A stretch of DNA of 64,000 bases from Ctenosaura bakeri. Its lineage: Eukaryota; Chordata; Lepidosauria; Squamata; Iguanidae. Location: assembly GCA_948474755.1 (NCBI GenBank), contig CAOLHI010000352.1, forward strand, positions 372,001-436,000, read 5' to 3'. The position numbers were made by a program, and so were the translations under genes. The notes beneath the pieces are model-generated. The model did no database searches, was not told the origin of the DNA, and was given only the letters and a program-made list of their open reading frames with translations. This document shows positions 34,894 through 45,715 of the stretch, in pieces. The first letter of the stretch is position 1. Every line of letters begins with the position of its first letter.

Positions 34894-34989
34894 CCCCCTT
34901 GCACTGGAGATCACTTGCATGAGAGGGTGGGGTAAGAACATCAGGCAACTGCTTCTCGATTAAAAAGGGAATAGATCCCTGTTGATTCC

Positions 34990-35110
34990 AGTGGCTACTT
35001 AGTGGTAAGTGGGATATGGGGGACTTTCACCCTCCCTACATAGCCACTAAAGTAGGAGCTACATAGGGATCGTGAATACACAACAGTTACGAATACATAA
35101 CTGTAGGATA
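34990..35110 (+). repeat. Dispersed repeat 'E', copy 2
   Basis: Matches 3585-3702 and the reverse complement of 61905-62075 through GGTAAGTGGG, then GTGAATACACAACAGTTACG and ATACATAACTG. No termini established. Confidence 0.45.
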
Positions 35111-36002
35111 TATGCTGTAGGTTATTTCTGGCCAAAATTTGCAAATGTTCTTGCCCTCTGCATGAAAGGTAGTCAGTCAGCCCACTAAGACACCTTGTAA
35201 AGAACATTGTCAGTTGACATTTTTGACATTCCACAACTTTCTTAAGAGTCCTAATTTGGGAGAAAGGTGGAATGTAATCAAATAAATACATTTTAAATCC
35301 AAAAGCTTGCATTATTCACAGAAAACAATGAGTTTTGAGCAAAATGTCCTATTTCTATGCAAAGCCTTTCTTATGGCCAAAACAAACTGCCCTTTCCCAC
35401 CCCTGCTGCAACCAAATCCCCCACAAACCAACCTTTTGCCAGTTGCGTAGGGATGGGGGTGATGGTGGCAGTTCACCCCAGGCGGCAATGTTTTTGGGGT
35501 GTCCCAGCTGGCAGCCATGCCCCTGCATGCCATGGTCATATCTTCATGCACTGTGGCCAGGCTCCCAAGCATCCTGGCCATGCCTCCCTCCTGCCCCCCT
35601 CCATGCACTCCAAGCTCTGCCGTTGCCTTTTGCAAAAACTATTTTTTCAAAATAAAAGTTCCAGAGATGAAAAACTTTCAGAATTTCACCCAGCAGAGTG
35701 AATACTTTTCAAATAACAGATCCTTGCATGTCAGAATGAAATAAGTGGATATTTATACCCATTCTATCCATCCACCCCCATCTGCCATTTTCCTTTTATG
35801 GAGCCTTTTTGGGCAAGGGTAGGGAAAATGCAGCCATAGATTTCATGTGGCCCCAACCCCACCTTTCCATCTGACAGTCCCCCTCAATTCCCCCTTTATT
35901 TTTATTTTTTTTAAGGTGACTTTCAAGTATTCTTTTTTCTGCCCTAAAATGGCCCATAATGCAAGAGTTACACTTGCAAATGTAATAGTTACACTTTGTA
36001 CC
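35111..36002. other. Unassigned sequence
   Basis: Moderately GC-rich patch at 35390-35620; overlapping frames on both strands (for example 35312-35635 minus) are low-complexity Pro/Cys/His-rich and not convincing. Confidence 0.4.
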
Positions 36003-36720
36003 TCCAGGAACCATTATAATGCCTTTTCTATTAGTTGAAGACCAGCCAACACCTGTTTCAGGAGAACCGAGACCATATCATTCTGTTTGCATTCCTCAAA
36101 TTTCCAAGGCTGTGGAATAGCTTCAGCTTGCTTCCAGTTGTTTTATAGGATCTTTTTCATCTCAAATAAAGGATGATTCTGGATCTGGGCTTTGTCCAAA
36201 GTGTATGAACACTCTCTGTTGCTATCAATGTCTGCCATACTGTAACTCAGAAGTCATGGCAAGCAGTTTTCAATGCCTGAGCACTATTTCTGAGCTCCCT
36301 AGAACCATTCTAGTACCCTTTCTGTGATCTGAAAACCAGCTTAAAATAGTATACAGAAGTTACATGATATCACTTTCAGTGTTCCACAAAACACTGGTGT
36401 GGCTGCCAGGGGAGACACAGACTTGAAACAGGGCCAACTTCTCTGCCTAGTTGCCAGCTCCTGTTTCTTCTGTTTGCACCTCTGGAACCTCCAAGGCTGT
36501 GAAATAGCTTCAGTTTGCTTCAAGCTGCTTTGCAGGTTTCATTGTTTCATCCCACATAAAAGACAATCTGTTCCAAACCGTTTGGTCTTTCTCCAAAGTG
36601 TATGAATACCCTCTGTTGTAATAAATGTTTGCCACAATGTATCTTTACCATCATGGCAAACAGTTTTCAATACTCAAGCACAATTTCTGAGCCCAGTGCA
36701 CCAATTTCTCTCAATGATCT
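36003..36720. repeat. Diverged tandem duplication, ~0.3-0.4 kb units
   Basis: Unit 1 (about 36003-36299) and unit 2 (about 36300-36700) share, in order, GAACCATT..T..TRCC, GAARACCAGC, CCAAGGCTGTGGAATAGCTT, TCCAAAGTGTATGAA and GCAGTTTTCAAT. Unit 2 has about 100 extra bases. A short third start may follow at 36701. Confidence 0.7.
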
Positions 36721-39433
36721 CTTAAGTATCTTTGCTTTCCTTCATCTGTATCTCAGTTTTAGCATTCAGTGAGACATTCCGAATTCTGGAACTCAGCTTC
36801 AAATCTCTAAAATAAGCCTTCTTGGGCTGTAAGATTTAAAAACACCCCTGTGGTTGATAATGTTGATAATACCATCTCCATCTCTGGAGGGCTCTTGTGC
36901 ACGTCTTTGATGGACCCTCACCTTGAGCAAGTCTAGCTGCTCACTGCCACCAACTACTTCTGTTCATCCTTCCCCTCCTTATCATTGCTATTTACCTGTT
37001 TCCTTGACAGGTAGAAAGCAGGTGAGCAATGGCACCTGCCCTCCTTTTTCCTCCTGGCCAATGTCTGGGCAGAACAAGAGGCAAGTGAACAAGTATGTTG
37101 TAATGGTGAAGAGGAGAAATTTCATGCCTTCCTTTGAGAAGGGAGAGAACTGGGAGGTTGACCTTCAACAACAGTTTGAGGGAGATGTGGAAGCTGTGAC
37201 TTCTAGACTAGCTCTGAGGCTATTGGAGATAGAAGCAGAGCTGGGAACCAACCACAAGGTTCTGCTCTCCCCTATCTCTATAGAGCTGCTCCCTGCACTG
37301 TATTTCCTCAGATAGGGTGCTTGCTGCCCAAAATGAGGACAAAGAACAGGTCCAGAGGCCCCTTGTCCAAAAGTCCCTAGTAGGGTCTGGGCCTTCAGCA
37401 GATGCCCAACCATGGTTGAACATGGTTGAACAATGATGGTTGAATGATACTATGTGCCACAATTCTGATTTCCACTTGAATGCAGAGAGAGCTTGTTGCA
37501 GAGAAGGGTTCAAGCAGAAGTGTCTCTCCTGCTTCCATGCTACATTTACACAAGGCAAGATGTTGCTGTGGTAGGCCCATCTCAAGATGACTAAAAATAT
37601 GTAGCTTTCCTTTCTGAATCCTCTGTTGAGCTTGCTTGCAACTTGTTAGCTTTGCACTCCCATAAGGCAGGGGCAAGCAAGCATTTTTAAGATGCTGAAC
37701 AAAATATGATATGCATATGATTATATTAATAAACAGAAGTTATGAATCATTCTCAGAAACTGAAAATTAAATTCTTTTTCATTCCCAACCTCATAACCAG
37801 AGTGCCTTTCAGTCTTAGACCCACCAGTTAAAAGCTGCCTCCAAATGATCAAAAAACTAAAGCTTCCGTTCACACTAATTTAAGCTTGCAGCCTAAGGGG
37901 AAAAAACAAAACTGGAACTTAATGAAACAAGAAAATAAAATAATGGAGAAGATCTGATGAGCGCAAACAAGAATTCAAGATTTGTCAGAGGCAAAATAAT
38001 CATTTGTACACAGAGACACTTTCTATCTATTAGCAATTTCTTCATTGTAATCCAGTTGGGTGAAATGTTTCTTCAAGGAATTGAGGGGTGGGCATATAGC
38101 AGTTCTATAAAAGACAACCATTTCCTTAAAATGAGGTGGCTGTAATAAGGCAATAACAAACCAATGGCATGCTGTCTCAGGAACAACAGAGGAAAGAGGA
38201 GTTGTGTCGTGGAAAATTTTAAAGAGCAATTTTCCATTGCATACAGCACATTTCAGTATTTCAGAAATATAAACCACCTGTAGCAGAAGCCCTAAGGGAT
38301 TAGCAGTAGTACAAGCTGGCCATTAATGTCTTGGCCCCGCTCCGGTTTGCAATACATCTCAGGCAATCTTTTTTTCCTATGAACATTTCATGATCTCCTG
38401 AAATAATTACATGGAATTCATTGGTAATAAATGCCTTATGTTTCTCTATAGGGAGGCATACGCACTGAGTTTTCATAATCCTTTCTGTTGCAGGAGCATT
38501 GCCGTAAGAGCTCTAAATGAGGAAAAATAAACTCAGAGTCTGTTTGTTTTAGTTCAGGAAAGAAAATAAGAAATATTTATTAAGTGCGTCCATCGGGGCC
38601 TTTCTGTTTCATATATTCCCACCAAAAAAATTAACACATTTTTAAAAATTGGTCTTGGATAGCTCAAAGTTATCCTTGGATAAAAATGTTCAAAAAGCTG
38701 TACCAAAATAAGAGGGAGAAAAGAATTATCAAAATGATCCCTCCCTTTCAGTGTTCTTTTCCATTTTGCAAAAGCAGTTGTGAGTTGTGATAATTGTGTT
38801 TACAAATTACAACGCCTAGGTGGTGCCCAATATTTAAAACATGAGTGTGTTTCTTACTTATGTCGTACCAGATGCATGAAAATGTATCGGACAGGGTAGT
38901 CAATAATCTGGGCATTGTTTGTGTAAACCTGCCAACCAGCTAGCATGGCTCCAGTCCTAACCTCCTTTGATGAAAAATGGCAATAGTCTCTAATTACTGC
39001 TGTGGTAGCTGATGCCCACTACCATTAATGGTATGGAGGGTAGGGTCTTAGAAGGAAAGCCTCCTGGTTGTAAACAAGAACAGGAAATTTCAGCTGCCAG
39101 AGTAAGTCAGTCAAGAGGGCTTACTGCACCAAACATGGATTTACTTGAAAAGCAAATGTACAATCCTGGCAAATAAAAAAAAATGATATCATGCTAGTCT
39201 TAGCTAGTTACTTAACTAAAGACAATCCTGCCAGAGACATTGCAATGCAGATCACTCACCTTTGTACTATAATGACTTACTCTAAGCATTTTAGCTTTAG
39301 TTTAGCACCATAAATATGGGATACAGGTTTAACAAAGAAAATAATGAAGCGCCCCCCACACACACACATGTATCTTTGGTGTCTTTTGCAGCATGTGAGT
39401 ATCTCACATGCAATTAAGAAGTGTTAATAGTAG
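36721..39433. other. Unassigned sequence
   Basis: The 130-codon plus frame at 36923-37315 and the 121-codon minus frame at 37220-37585 overlap, and neither shows a recognised domain. No repeat termini found. Confidence 0.4.
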
Positions 39434-40348
39434 TGTTACTGTAGGTTAGGCCTCCTTGGAGATAGCATAAAGACATCATTTTGATATCAATAATTTGGCT
39501 TTCTTCCACCAGCCCTCTCCATGTGTTTGAGAGGCCCCCGGACAAGTACAGAAGTAGGCTCGGCCATCAAACGCTGCAATATCCCCAGACAATACAGGCA
39601 GGCCAGAAATAGCCAGATCACCGCTTTAGGAGACCTCTCTGCAAACACCCTCATTATGTATGCACGCTGTTTACAAAGGACTCCCTGCCCCAAGCAGGCA
39701 ACTTGGCAAGCTGAATACTCAACTGCCAAGCACTGAGCATTTGCATACTGTCTACCTCTTTGTTAATTCGGACTTAACTCAATCATGCTAAATTTTGATT
39801 TTTCCAAAGCTTTGTCTCGTGCCCAAAACTCATTGTTTCCCCCAAGTACGGAATAGCCTGCGGTTACATTTCTCTCTGTAAAAACCCCTGATTCCAAGAC
39901 CTTCCTCAGATCGCTCCTGACTTCCATCCAGCCTTGCTGCTGCTTTGTTTGGCGAGCTGTCCCCTCAGTCCTACATACTGAGACTCCATACCAACGAACT
40001 CAATCTGCAGACCTCTCCAGGCTTCAGGACAAGTGTCGTATCACCCAATTCAACAATCCCTCTCAAAATCCCTCTATACCACTCCCTCTATACCACTTTA
40101 TTTTCTATAGTTACTTGTGTGAGTGTGTTGCATACACTATTTGTCTGTATTTAATAAAAATCTCAATTATTCTTAAACTTGGTGTGCTCCTTGGCTTGAC
40201 CTGACCCTGTAGACATTGAATAAAAGATTCCGCTGCATTGCTCTGCCTCTCGCATTGCTAACTTTTGCTTTAGCTAATTTCCCCAAACTTAGTTAATTGA
40301 GAGCTCATATAAGTATCCCTCCCGGGACCCCCAGTAAACAGGGTAACA
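39434..40348 (+). mobile_element. Solo LTR 2, 915 bp
   Basis: Starts TGTTACTGTAGGTTAGGCC and ends CCCAGTAAACAGGGTAACA, flanked by the perfect 4-bp duplication GTAG (39430-39433, 40349-40352). AATAAA at 40153-40158. The TATA position is degenerate (CTGTAAAAACC near 39877). Same 5' end type as solo LTR 1. A small duplication of CCCTCTATACCACT sits near 40071-40098. No internal retroviral DNA. Confidence 0.92.
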
Positions 40349-40698
40349 GTAGGCTGTCTTAATCTCTATGATGAGAAAGAGAATTCCATTGTTTTATTTT
40401 TCTACTGGAATGGAGCTTTTGATTTGGTGCAAGGTACATTTCTTATTTATGGGCTGTAGAAGTAGACGGTAGATAGTGGAGTCAGACTCCTGCTGAAGCG
40501 CTGCACTAGTATATGAAAAAAAAATGTTCAAGTGGTTGTGCTTTCTTAGACATTGTATCAGTGTAGATCCTAGCATGGCTCATTTTTCTGCAAGCACACA
40601 CACACAGAAACAGCCTTCTCTCTCCCTTTGGATTGCTGGTTGAAGAGCTAACTGATTCTACCACAAGGAGTGAGCTCAAGGGCATGGTGCAAGGGCGA

Positions 40699-40786
40699 GG
40701 CCCCTCCCTAAACTGCAAAGCTGAGGATTCTATAGGATGTTGAAAGTGGAATAATAACACTCTAACAGTCTAGTGCAGAAATGGCC
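40699..40786. mobile_element. Family B MITE, 5'-truncated
   Basis: Only the right arm remains: CCCTCCCTAAACTGCAAAGC through GTTGAAAGTGGAATAATAAC to TAGTGCAGAAATGGCC. Confidence 0.8.
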
Positions 40787-41002
40787 CTAGAAGCATCTAG
40801 ACTCTATTCAGTGAAAGTCAAACCATTCTCCATTGATTTTAGTAGGAGAGTGGAGCATGTGCTCAAAACTTTCTCAGTTCTCTGCTCCAGTGAATTAATC
40901 TGAAGTATTACATTGGGTAATTCCTACTGAACAATTAGGGGAAAACATGTGTCACACTGTTCTGGCAGACTTGCACTGTCAAAATCCTTCTTCTACCACT
41001 GT

Positions 41003-41222
41003 GGGTCCTTTTACACTGCACTATCACTATGATTCCATTTCAACAGGCATGGCTGGACCTTATGGAGTCCTGGGCTCTGTAGTTTGGTGAGGCACTAGAG
41101 CTCTCTGGCTGAGAATTCTATATGCTATTTCCTAAGTGCCAAGTCCCAGGATTCAATGTGATGTTGTCATGGCAGTTAAAGTGGGACCATAGCATTATAA
41201 CTACATCATGTAAAAGAGCTCC
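41003..41222. mobile_element. Family D MITE
   Basis: GGGTCCTTTTACACTGCAC at the left pairs with TACATCATGTAAAAGAGCTCC at the right. Shares ATGATTCCATTTCAAC and the CTCTCTGGCTGAGAATTCTA block with 50010-50210 and, more distantly, with family B. Confidence 0.7.
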
Positions 41223-42569
41223 ATGCTAAGCCAATGCACAACTGAAGTTAGAACATGTCAAAGAATGCTGAATATTGATACAATGACACTCTACCAACTC
41301 TACTGAGTTGGTATTTGCTTAGTAAAAGTATATTTCAGGGGAGGTATTAGAGGAAGAGGTCAATGCCAGGGTGCCAATGTCACCATCATACTGTCAGTTC
41401 CCTCCACCATGTCTAGATAAAGTTACTCAAGGCTGCAGAACTGGAAGAGAGGGGACTTCACACAAAGTTCCAAGCAGATTCCTAAAAGACATAACTAATA
41501 TTGAATTACATATTTGTAAGAAAAACTCAATTCAGAATTTACAATAATAAAGCAGAACATAAACACTATTGAAAACAAGCAAAGAAAGTTTATGCCAGTC
41601 ATATTTTCAGACTTACTTGTTAGCAGATACATATTGCTTTGCTTCGAGGCAGTTACTGCTCCACTTAAAGGAACTTTTAACTGTGGAAACATTTATGTGG
41701 CAAAGGTTAAAATATCTGTAAACCAATTTAATAGGAATTACAAACAGAAGAAATGAGTAGTCAAAGGTTCTCTGCTTGTCAAATAAGATATAAAGCTCCT
41801 GAAGTTGTCCAAGAACAGCCTGAGCGCCGTTTTCCTTCCAGACGTGTTGAAGCTGTGTTTCCATGTCAATCATATTCCCAAAGGAAGACTCTGAGTAAGT
41901 GCTGGACAACCATGGCAAGAAGTTGCTAAGTCATCCTATGGCCAACAAGATGAGATATAGTCAACTCCTCCCTTATAATTTTCTAAATATTATTCTGTTG
42001 GTTCCTAGGTAGGTAGGTAGGTAGGTAGGTAGGTAGATAGACAGACAGATAGATAGATAAGCATGTCTGTCTATTGCTCACTTTCATTTTGTAAAGTTAA
42101 TATAATTTCTAAAACTACCACAAAGTTTTACATAGCTGTTGCCTAATGAAGTGCCTTAATGTGTCTCTAAGGACTGGGTGTTCTCATTCAGTACCTCCCT
42201 ACAATTCATGTGCTTCGAAGTCTTTCTTTCATGTGGGCCTCCTTCTCCACCTGCATGAAATGGAGGGAGGTCAGCTAAGACTTGTGGATAAAAACAAGGA
42301 AAGAAAACAGGTGTGAAAACTTTACTGGAGGTGGGATGTTGTTTTCATTCCTTCTTTCGTCCTGTGTTGTTTTCTTTTATTTTCTTTCTGTGCTGTATAC
42401 AGTTTCACTTTTTTGCACTGCTTGCTTTGACTGTAGCAAGGACAAACTGAAAGATCCTACATAAACTTTCAACAATTTCCCTCTTAAGTCCATTTAAGTT
42501 TAGATCCATTTCAGTCTAGTTTCAGCCCTGGTTTTGAGACAGAGATAGCTTTGGTTACCATAGGGGTCA
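41223..42569. other. Unassigned sequence with a TAGG/GACA/GATA microsatellite
   Basis: Tetranucleotide run at 42005-42059. The 101-codon minus frame at 41613-41918 has no recognised domain. Confidence 0.45.
42005..42059. repeat. (TAGG)n-(CAGA)n-(TAGA)n microsatellite
   Basis: About eight TAGG units followed by CAGA and TAGA units. Confidence 0.95.
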
Positions 42570-44500
42570 ACTTAGGCTGGGAATTTCACAGGAGTGTGTC
42601 CCTGATGGTTCTTTGGGACCTCTCCATGGCTTTCAGTATCATCTTCTATGCTATACAGTGGCTCCATTCTTTCCCAGAGGGGCAACCACAGAAATGCTGC
42701 TGGGGGACTCCTGCTTGATCCCTTGGCTGTCGGCCTGTGAGGTCCCCCAACACTCAGTTTTGTTCCCCATGCTATTGTATTTATCATATATTTGAAACTA
42801 CTGTGAGAGGTTTTATGGAGTTTGGGGGTCCAATTCAATCATTATGCAGATGATGCCCAACTATATTCCACCTCTGTTCCTCTATTCCCTCCACCTCAAT
42901 CTAAGGAAACTGTTTGAGTTCTAAACTGATATCTTGTTACCACGGTTCTGACATGCCTGGTGATAGCACTAGATATCGCCTTGATATCAAACTTATTTGG
43001 CCTTCACTTGACCTTTCCCTGCCACTCTGCTCCACGTGTTTGCAAGGGCCACCGGACAAGCACGTAAACAGGCGCAGCTGGTAATGGCTGGACATTCTAA
43101 TCCCCATTTAGGCAGTCTCTGTTGCTTTAGGGACCATTTTCTTGCAGACACACCTTGCTTACGTGCGACTTCACACAAAGACGCTCGGCCGAGAGCCGGC
43201 GCTTTCTTTATGCTGAGCCATTTGCATACTGGCTATACTATTTTCCTCTAGTGCTAAGCTAATCATGTAAAACCTGACCCTTTCCAATGCTTTTGTCCCA
43301 CTCCAAATTTTCTTTGTTCTCACCGAGCATGGCATGGCCTGTAGGCACAATCCACCCTATAAAAAGTCCCCAATTCCGAGTTCCCCTCAGAACACTCAGG
43401 ACTGCTATCCAGCCTTGCTGTCGGTTTGTCCAGCGAGTCGCCCCCTCAGCGAACCGTGTTGAGCTTTCTTCCCTGCAACCTTCACTTCTCTCCAGGACTA
43501 CAAGATAAGGTGTCGTATCACCATTTCCCCCCGAAAACTCCCATTTCCATTCTAGTTAGTCATGTGCATGTGGTGTCTTATTCATTGTTTGTCCTTTAAT
43601 AAAGCTATCATCTTTGTTACTTCTAAACTTGTCTGGCTGCTCCTCTGACCTGACGCTGTAGACAGAGGGTTGCAAGATCCCAGCTAAGTTACCCTGCCTC
43701 TCGTTTAGCTTAAGAGAGTGCTCGAGTTAATTTCCCCATCTTGTGTTTTTGCTTGGTTATTTGGGCATCCCTTCCAGGACCCTCATAATACAGGGTAACA
43801 ATCTGATACCAGTAAAGAACTGGAGGAGGATGATCCAGACAAGACAGAAGTGCTCCTGGTTAATCAAAAGGAAAATCAGGGAACAGGAATTCTGCCTATG
43901 TTGGATGGGATTACATTACTCCTGAAAGTGCAGGTTTGTAGCTTGGACAACCCTGAAGTTCAAGTTTCAGCAGTAGCCAGGAGTATATTTGCATAGTTAA
44001 GTCTTGTGTGCCAGTTATCTCTATTACTAGATATGTCAGAACTGACCACAGGGACAGATATTTTAGTTATATCCCATTTGGATTTATTGTAACACACTCT
44101 ATTTGGGATGGCATTTGAAAAATATTTGTAAACTTCAGCTGGTCCAGATGCTGCAACCAGATTATCAACTGGGACAAACTGCAGGAAACACTCAATGACC
44201 ATGTTGCAACAACTCCATTGGCTGCTTGCTTTGTACTGCACACAATCAAACTGCTGGTTATGACCTATGGTTCAAGTTCATGTCACCTGAGGGGCCATGT
44301 TCTTCCATATGAGTTTGCACCTATTTTGGGGTGTTCTGGGAAGGCCTTCCTCTCCACTGCACCACACTTGGTGGCAACATCTGGTAGGAACATGGTAGAC
44401 AATCTTCTCAGTGGCAGCTCCCAGACTCTGGAACTGCCTTCCTAGAGATGTTAGACTGGCACTCTCCTTGTTATCTTTACTATCCTTCCATAGACTGATT
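42570..44500 (+). mobile_element. L2-type LINE fragment, split by a solo LTR
   Basis: Left part 42570-42934: a readable reverse-transcriptase catalytic motif HYADDAQLYS at about 42840-42870. Right part 43801-44500: KTEVLLVN-like near 43850, then ...QLVCQLSL.., ..DILVISHLDLL.., LQQLHWL and a ..SGSSQTLELPS end, in the normal L2 order. The halves abut once the LTR and one ATCT are removed. Frames are heavily broken. Confidence 0.75.
42935..43800 (+). mobile_element. Solo LTR 3, 866 bp, inside L2
   Basis: TGTTACCACGGTTCTGAC to ...TACAGGGTAACA, flanked by the perfect 4-bp duplication ATCT (42931-42934, 43801-43804). TATAAAA at 43359-43365 and AATAAA at 43598-43603, so U3, R and U5 are in plus orientation. 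A GACCTGACGCTGTAGAC segment lies in U5. No gag, pol or env. Subgroup 1, with LTRs 4 and 5. Confidence 0.93.
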
Positions 44501-44506
44501 GTGCAG

Positions 44507-45180
44507 AAGGGCAGCCATGAAGGAGCTAGATAAGATCCTCAAGTATAAAGATATATCCTTGAATACCAAAATTAGCACCATTTATGCCACAGTATTTCTG
44601 ATTTCTGTGTATCTAATCTTTGTTTTTCTATGTGACAGCTAGACAATGAAGAAAGCTGACAGGAGAAGAATCTACTCATTTGAACTATGGTCCTGCAAGA
44701 GACTGCCAGAATGATAGAAGCAATGAAGCCTGGAAGCCAAAATGACTAAACTAAGCCAGTCCTAGTTCAGATATACCGTGATACAATATAACTGTTTGAA
44801 AATGATATTGCTCAACAAAGTGCAAGACAATATAAAAAGAGGAAGACTGCATTACAAATGGACAGACAAGGAGGCCATGGCCCTGAATTTGCAAGACCTG
44901 AAAAGAATTGTTGATGACAGAGTGACTTGGGGCCTTTCCGCACTACACTGTTATAGTGCTATTTTTCCACTTTCAACCTCCTATGGCATCCTGGGGTTTG
45001 CAGTTTAGGGAGGGGCCTTTAGAATTCTCAGCCAGAGAGCTCTTTGGCCTCAGGAAACTACAAATCCCAGAATTCCACAGGGTGTTGAAAGTGGAATAAT
45101 AGCACTATAACAGTCTAGTACAGAAAAGCCTTTGGTCTCTCATTCAGGAGGAGGAGGAGGAGGAGGACAGACAAAACTGC
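44507..45180 (+). mobile_element. BovB/RTE-type LINE 3' end, split by a family B MITE
   Basis: Sense-strand BovB landmarks: GAGCTAGATAAGATCCTCAA, then GATATATCCTTGAATACCAA, GAAGAAAGCTGACAGGAGAA, ATTACAAATGGACAGACAAG and GAGGCCATGGCCCTGAATTT. It begins directly after the L2 remnant. A GGA repeat follows at 45146-45167. Confidence 0.75.
44930..45131. mobile_element. Family B MITE inside BovB
   Basis: GGGCCTTTCCGCACTACACT at the left, mirrored at the right by CAGTCTAGTACAGAAAAGCC. Flanks TTG (44927-44929) and TTG (45132-45134) form a perfect 3-bp target duplication. The two arms are long complements with the AGAGAGCTCTTTGGC block between. Confidence 0.88.
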
Positions 45181-45485
45181 AACTTCTCTCAGCATGATGT
45201 TTGGTTTCACAAGCTCTTCCTGAGCCCATCATTTCAAATAACACAGACAAAGCACAATGTAGACCTAAGAAATTGTGTGATATTGTCTGTCACATCATCT
45301 CAGTTTATATCCTAAAAGCCAGTACTCCATTGTTCTTACATTCAGTGATAACTGATATAAGAAGGAAGAAACGTTACCTATCTTCTAAGAAAATATAGAA
45401 AAAATTAAACATAATTGGAAGACCTTCCTGAAAATGTGCATTAAACAAATTATAACACTTTTTCTTTCATTTTTAAATATGTCTT
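45181..45485. other. Unassigned sequence
   Basis: No feature recognised. Confidence 0.5.
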
Positions 45486-45715
45486 TGTGTGTGTGTTTGC
45501 ATATCCTTAAGGTCACCAACCATTTGTTGACTCCATGAATTTCATAAGTTTTCCTTTAGCAAGAATATTCAGAGGTGATTTTGCCAGTTCCTTCCTCTGA
45601 AATATAGCCTACAGTATCTGGTATATGTTGGTGGTGTCCCATCCAAGCATTAACCAGAGCTGATGCTGCTTAACTTCCAAGATTAGACAGGATCTGGTGC
45701 CTTTATCAACTACTA
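45486..45715 (-). mobile_element. 5S-rRNA-derived SINE (5S-Sauria type)
   Basis: The reverse complement of 45606-45706 follows vertebrate 5S rRNA: AGATCCTGTCTAATCTTGGA, then AGCTCTGGTTAATGCTTGGA, TGGGACACCACC and a terminal ACTGTAGGCT. This includes the internal A-box/C-box region of the RNA polymerase III promoter. The rest (45486-45605) is a SINE tail with TTGCCAGTTCCTTCCTCTGA and a GACTCCATGAATTTCATAAG block. Decayed; not a functional 5S gene. Confidence 0.85.

Noticed and set aside
45606..45706. 5S rRNA gene
   Set aside because: The match is diverged and fused to a SINE tail; a second copy at 59.2 kb has the same fusion.
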